From: Micromonospora chokoriensis
GTDB taxonomy: Bacteria; Actinomycetota; Actinomycetes; Mycobacteriales; Micromonosporaceae
Assembly: GCF_900091505.1 (NCBI RefSeq)
Contig: NZ_LT607409.1
Coordinates: 4,464,001 to 4,528,000 of the forward strand
Direction: 5' to 3'
Length of the DNA: 64,000 nt
Shown here: in pieces, positions 62,112-64,000 of the stretch
How the letters are laid out: each line of letters begins with the position of its first letter
How positions within the stretch are numbered: the stretch's first letter is position 1
Made by a program: the position numbers and the translations under genes
The notes under the pieces: model-generated
Told to the model about the DNA's origin: nothing
Databases searched by the model: none
The model's input: only the letters and a program-made list of their open reading frames with translations

Positions 62112-63210
62112 GCGACGGGTCGCTCAGCTCACCGGCGTACACGCGATCAGTGCCCTGGGTCGGGGCGCCGAGGCGCAGCTCGCCGGCGCGCTGGCCGGTG
62201 TCGCGGCGTTCGGGGCGGTACGCCGCTTCGACACCGCCGCCCGCCGGGTCACCGTGGCGGCCACCCTGCCCGATGTCGGTGCGCTGCCCGACGAACTGAC
62301 CGCCGCCGTCGACGCGGCCTGCCACGCGGCCGGTCTCACCGCCGCGCAGCGCGTCGGATGCCCCCTGCTGCTCGCCGTGCACGGCGGGCCGGCGGGGCCG
62401 GCTCTCGCCCCGGGCGCGCTCGCCGGCCAGCTCGCGGTCCGCTGTGGACTGTCCGGGCACACCCGCGTCTACACCAGCGCGTGTGTGTCGGCGAGTACGG
62501 CGATCGCCGACGCGGCGACGCTGATCGCCCGGGGTGACGTCGACCGGGTGGTGGTCGCCGCCGGATATCTGGTGGAGTCCGACCAGTTCGCGCTCTTCGA
62601 CGCCGGTCGAGCCCTCGCGGTCGACGGTGCGGTCCGCCCGTTCAGCGCCCACCGGCGGGGGTTGCTGCTCGGTGACGGGGTGGCCGCGGTGGTCCTGGAG
62701 TCCAGCGTCGGGCGTCGGCACGGGGTCGAACCGCTGGCCACCGTCGCCGGCTGGGGGCGGGCCGGGGACGCCTTCCACCCGTGCCAGCCGGACCCGACCG
62801 GGGCCGGGCTGGCCCGTGCTGTCGACGCCGCGCTGCGCCGGTCCGGGCTGCCGGCCCGGGCCGTCGGCTACGTCAACGCCAACGCCACCGGCACCCCACA
62901 GAGCGACGCTGCCGAGGCCGCCGCCCTGCACCGGGCGCTCGGCGACCACGCGGCGCGGGTGCCGGTCAGCTCCACCAAGTCGGTGCACGGGCATGCGCTG
63001 GAGGCGTCCGGGCTGCTCGAACTCGTGGTCACCGCGCTCGCGCTCCGCGACGGTGCGCTGCCGGTCAACGCCGGTTGGCTGGCCCCGGACGAGGCCTGCC
63101 CGCTGGACGTCGTCGTCGACCGGCCCCGCGCGACGACCGCGACCCACGCGTTGACACTCAACGCGGCGTTCGGCGGCGCCAACACGGCACTCCTGGTCGG
63201 CGTGCCATGA
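62104..63210 (+). CDS. Beta-ketoacyl synthase lacking the first catalytic His (KS0-like)
   Basis: This 368-residue KAS I/II-type protein keeps the Cys in VYTSACVSASTAI and the second His in STKSVHGHALEASG. The HGTGT motif reads NANATGTPQSD, so the first His is Asn (codon AAC in GTCAACGCCAACGCC). Ketosynthases with this change in trans-AT PKSs are non-elongating transacylases, so this enzyme may transfer an acyl group rather than condense. It is also shorter than usual (about 410). ATG 62104 overlaps the ACP gene by 8 nt. Confidence 0.87.
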   Translation: MVERRVAQLTGVHAISALGRGAEAQLAGALAGVAAFGAVRRFDTAARRVTVAATLPDVGALPDELTAAVDAACHAAGLTAAQRVGCPLLLAVHGGPAGPALAPGALAGQLAVRCGLSGHTRVYTSACVSASTAIADAATLIARGDVDRVVVAAGYLVESDQFALFDAGRALAVDGAVRPFSAHRRGLLLGDGVAAVVLESSVGRRHGVEPLATVAGWGRAGDAFHPCQPDPTGAGLARAVDAALRRSGLPARAVGYVNANATGTPQSDAAEAAALHRALGDHAARVPVSSTKSVHGHALEASGLLELVVTALALRDGALPVNAGWLAPDEACPLDVVVDRPRATTATHALTLNAAFGGANTALLVGVP

Positions 63211-63776
63211 CCGACCTCGGGTCCGAGCGATCCTCCGACCTCCGCACCCACGAAGCCGGATCGACGACAGGACCAGAGGCGGGCGTGCTGGCGCGGGCGC
63301 GGTGGCCGGAGGCCGGCGACGACGGGCCGGCGCCGGGAGTCGCGGGGTTCGTGTCCTCGCCGTTCGCGCCCGTGGTGGTGGCGGTGGCGGAACGGTGCCT
63401 GCGACGGCGGTACGGGACGGCGGGGGTGCCCGTCGGGGTGCGGACCGGGATCGTGCTGGTCAGCGCCAGTGGTGACCGCGTCAGCGCGGAGCACGTACGG
63501 GCGACCGTCGAGGACGGCGGACGGATCGGGCCGCTGTTCTTCTTCCAGTCCGTGCCCAACAGCGTCGCCGGGCACGTCGCGGCGCGCTGGGGACTGCGCG
63601 GGCCGGTGGTCTGCCTGAGCCCGACCGGTGACCCGTACGCCGACGGCGTCGCCGAGGCGGACCTGCTCCGCGACGACGGCGACGCCGACGAGGTGTTGCT
63701 GATCCTGATCGAACAGGCACCCGACGCGCCCACCGAGGCGGTCGCGGTGCTGCTGGGGGGAGAGGGACGACCATGA
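63207..63776 (+). CDS. Short ketosynthase-like protein (N-terminal domain only)
   Basis: The protein has 189 residues. After a disordered 45-residue start, FVSSPFAPVVVAVAERCL and LFFFQSVPNSVAGHVAAR, WGLRGPVVCLSP match the first half of a ketosynthase, like the stand-alone Ketoacyl-synt_2 domain proteins of aryl-polyene clusters (ApeC type). There is no nucleophilic Cys at the expected place and no second half. It may pair with the preceding ketosynthase. ATG 63207 overlaps that gene's stop. Confidence 0.78.
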   Translation: MTDLGSERSSDLRTHEAGSTTGPEAGVLARARWPEAGDDGPAPGVAGFVSSPFAPVVVAVAERCLRRRYGTAGVPVGVRTGIVLVSASGDRVSAEHVRATVEDGGRIGPLFFFQSVPNSVAGHVAARWGLRGPVVCLSPTGDPYADGVAEADLLRDDGDADEVLLILIEQAPDAPTEAVAVLLGGEGRP

Positions 63777-64000
63777 GGAAACGAGGACTACGCGCCGCCC
63801 TGGCCGCGGACCCCGAGGTGGGCGCGGGCAACGTCCTGGCCCGGGTGTTGGCGCACGGCGCCGACCCGGACGGCCCCGGGTTGACGTTCGACACCGCCGT
63901 CGACGGGCACCCGGCCGAGGCACCGCTCACGCTGGGCCGGCTCGACGAGCGGGTCGCCGCCCGCGCCGCCTGGCTGCACGAGCGCGGGGTACGCCCCCGT
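63773..64000 (+). CDS. Probable AMP-binding ligase (3' partial)
   Basis: Seventy-six codons are visible before the right edge, starting MRKRGLRAALAADPEVGAGN. LTLGRLDERVAARAAWLHER followed by GVRPR resembles the first helix of acyl-CoA synthetases (LTYGELDERVNRLA-like). ATG 63773 overlaps the upstream stop, with GGGGGGAGAGGGACG before it. Calling it a second adenylating enzyme is an inference from this short stretch and from gene context. Confidence 0.6.
   Translation, partial: MRKRGLRAALAADPEVGAGNVLARVLAHGADPDGPGLTFDTAVDGHPAEAPLTLGRLDERVAARAAWLHERGVRPR

Noticed and set aside
1..64000. tRNA, rRNA, transposase or integrase genes
   Set aside because: None was recognised on either strand; apparent repeats are intergenic or intragenic tandem units.

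Overview
The window is about 73% GC and densely packed, with GTG starts, 4-nt start/stop overlaps and actinobacterial families (SARP and LAL regulators, F420-type enzyme remnants, a whiE-like type II PKS). It is chromosomal DNA of an actinomycete, most likely Micromonosporaceae such as Micromonospora. That placement rests on gene style and content; no rRNA or other phylogenetic marker is present.

Positions 1-15814 are a forward cobalamin operon: cobN (5' end missing), a ChlI/ChlD-like chelatase subunit, cobO, cobB, cobI, cobM, cbiD, cobL (CbiE-CbiT), a CbiG-CobJ fusion, a two-cluster ferredoxin, cobH, and a CbiX-CobA fusion with a His-rich linker. Nearly every junction is a 4-nt overlap. The operon mixes genes of the late (aerobic) and early (anaerobic) cobalt-insertion routes.

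Positions 15818-26370 hold small independent units: a PadR-controlled ABC transporter, a two-gene Fluc/CrcB fluoride channel, a methyltransferase remnant, a divergent MFS/MarR pair, a phenylacetate-CoA ligase, a GT1 glycosyltransferase, a dienelactone-hydrolase-like protein and a hemerythrin. Positions 26460-36061 carry three large ATPase-type regulators (BTAD-AAA, cyclase-AAA, LAL/LuxR) and a methyltransferase. Positions 36201-46861 hold DUF5995, an APC permease, a secreted beta-helix protein, an F420-enzyme remnant, small secreted and membrane proteins, a YrdC-like protein, an LtrA-like membrane protein and a helix-hairpin-helix protein. Strong perfect hairpins separate many of these units.

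Positions 47167-64000 are a polyketide cluster that runs off the right edge. The core resembles whiE spore-pigment clusters: FAD oxygenase, two TcmI-type cyclases, SARP regulator, ACP-aromatase fusion, cupin, KS-alpha, chain length factor (CLF) and ABM-type oxygenase. It also carries its own acetyl-CoA carboxylase (fused AccDA, BCCP, AccC). After an 8-bp tandem repeat and a large inverted repeat comes a second block: adenylating ligase, antisense PPTase, two ACPs, a ketosynthase lacking its first catalytic His, a short ketosynthase-like protein and the start of another ligase. The CLF has Ser where Gln is usual. This suggests, without proving it, that the second block may supply a non-acetate starter.

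The most distinctive signal is a roughly 60-bp repeat found as tandem copies at two distant operon junctions: cobN/chelatase and cupin/KS-alpha. At each site two copies form an identical-length 40-codon mini-ORF that overlaps the upstream stop and the downstream start by 4 nt.
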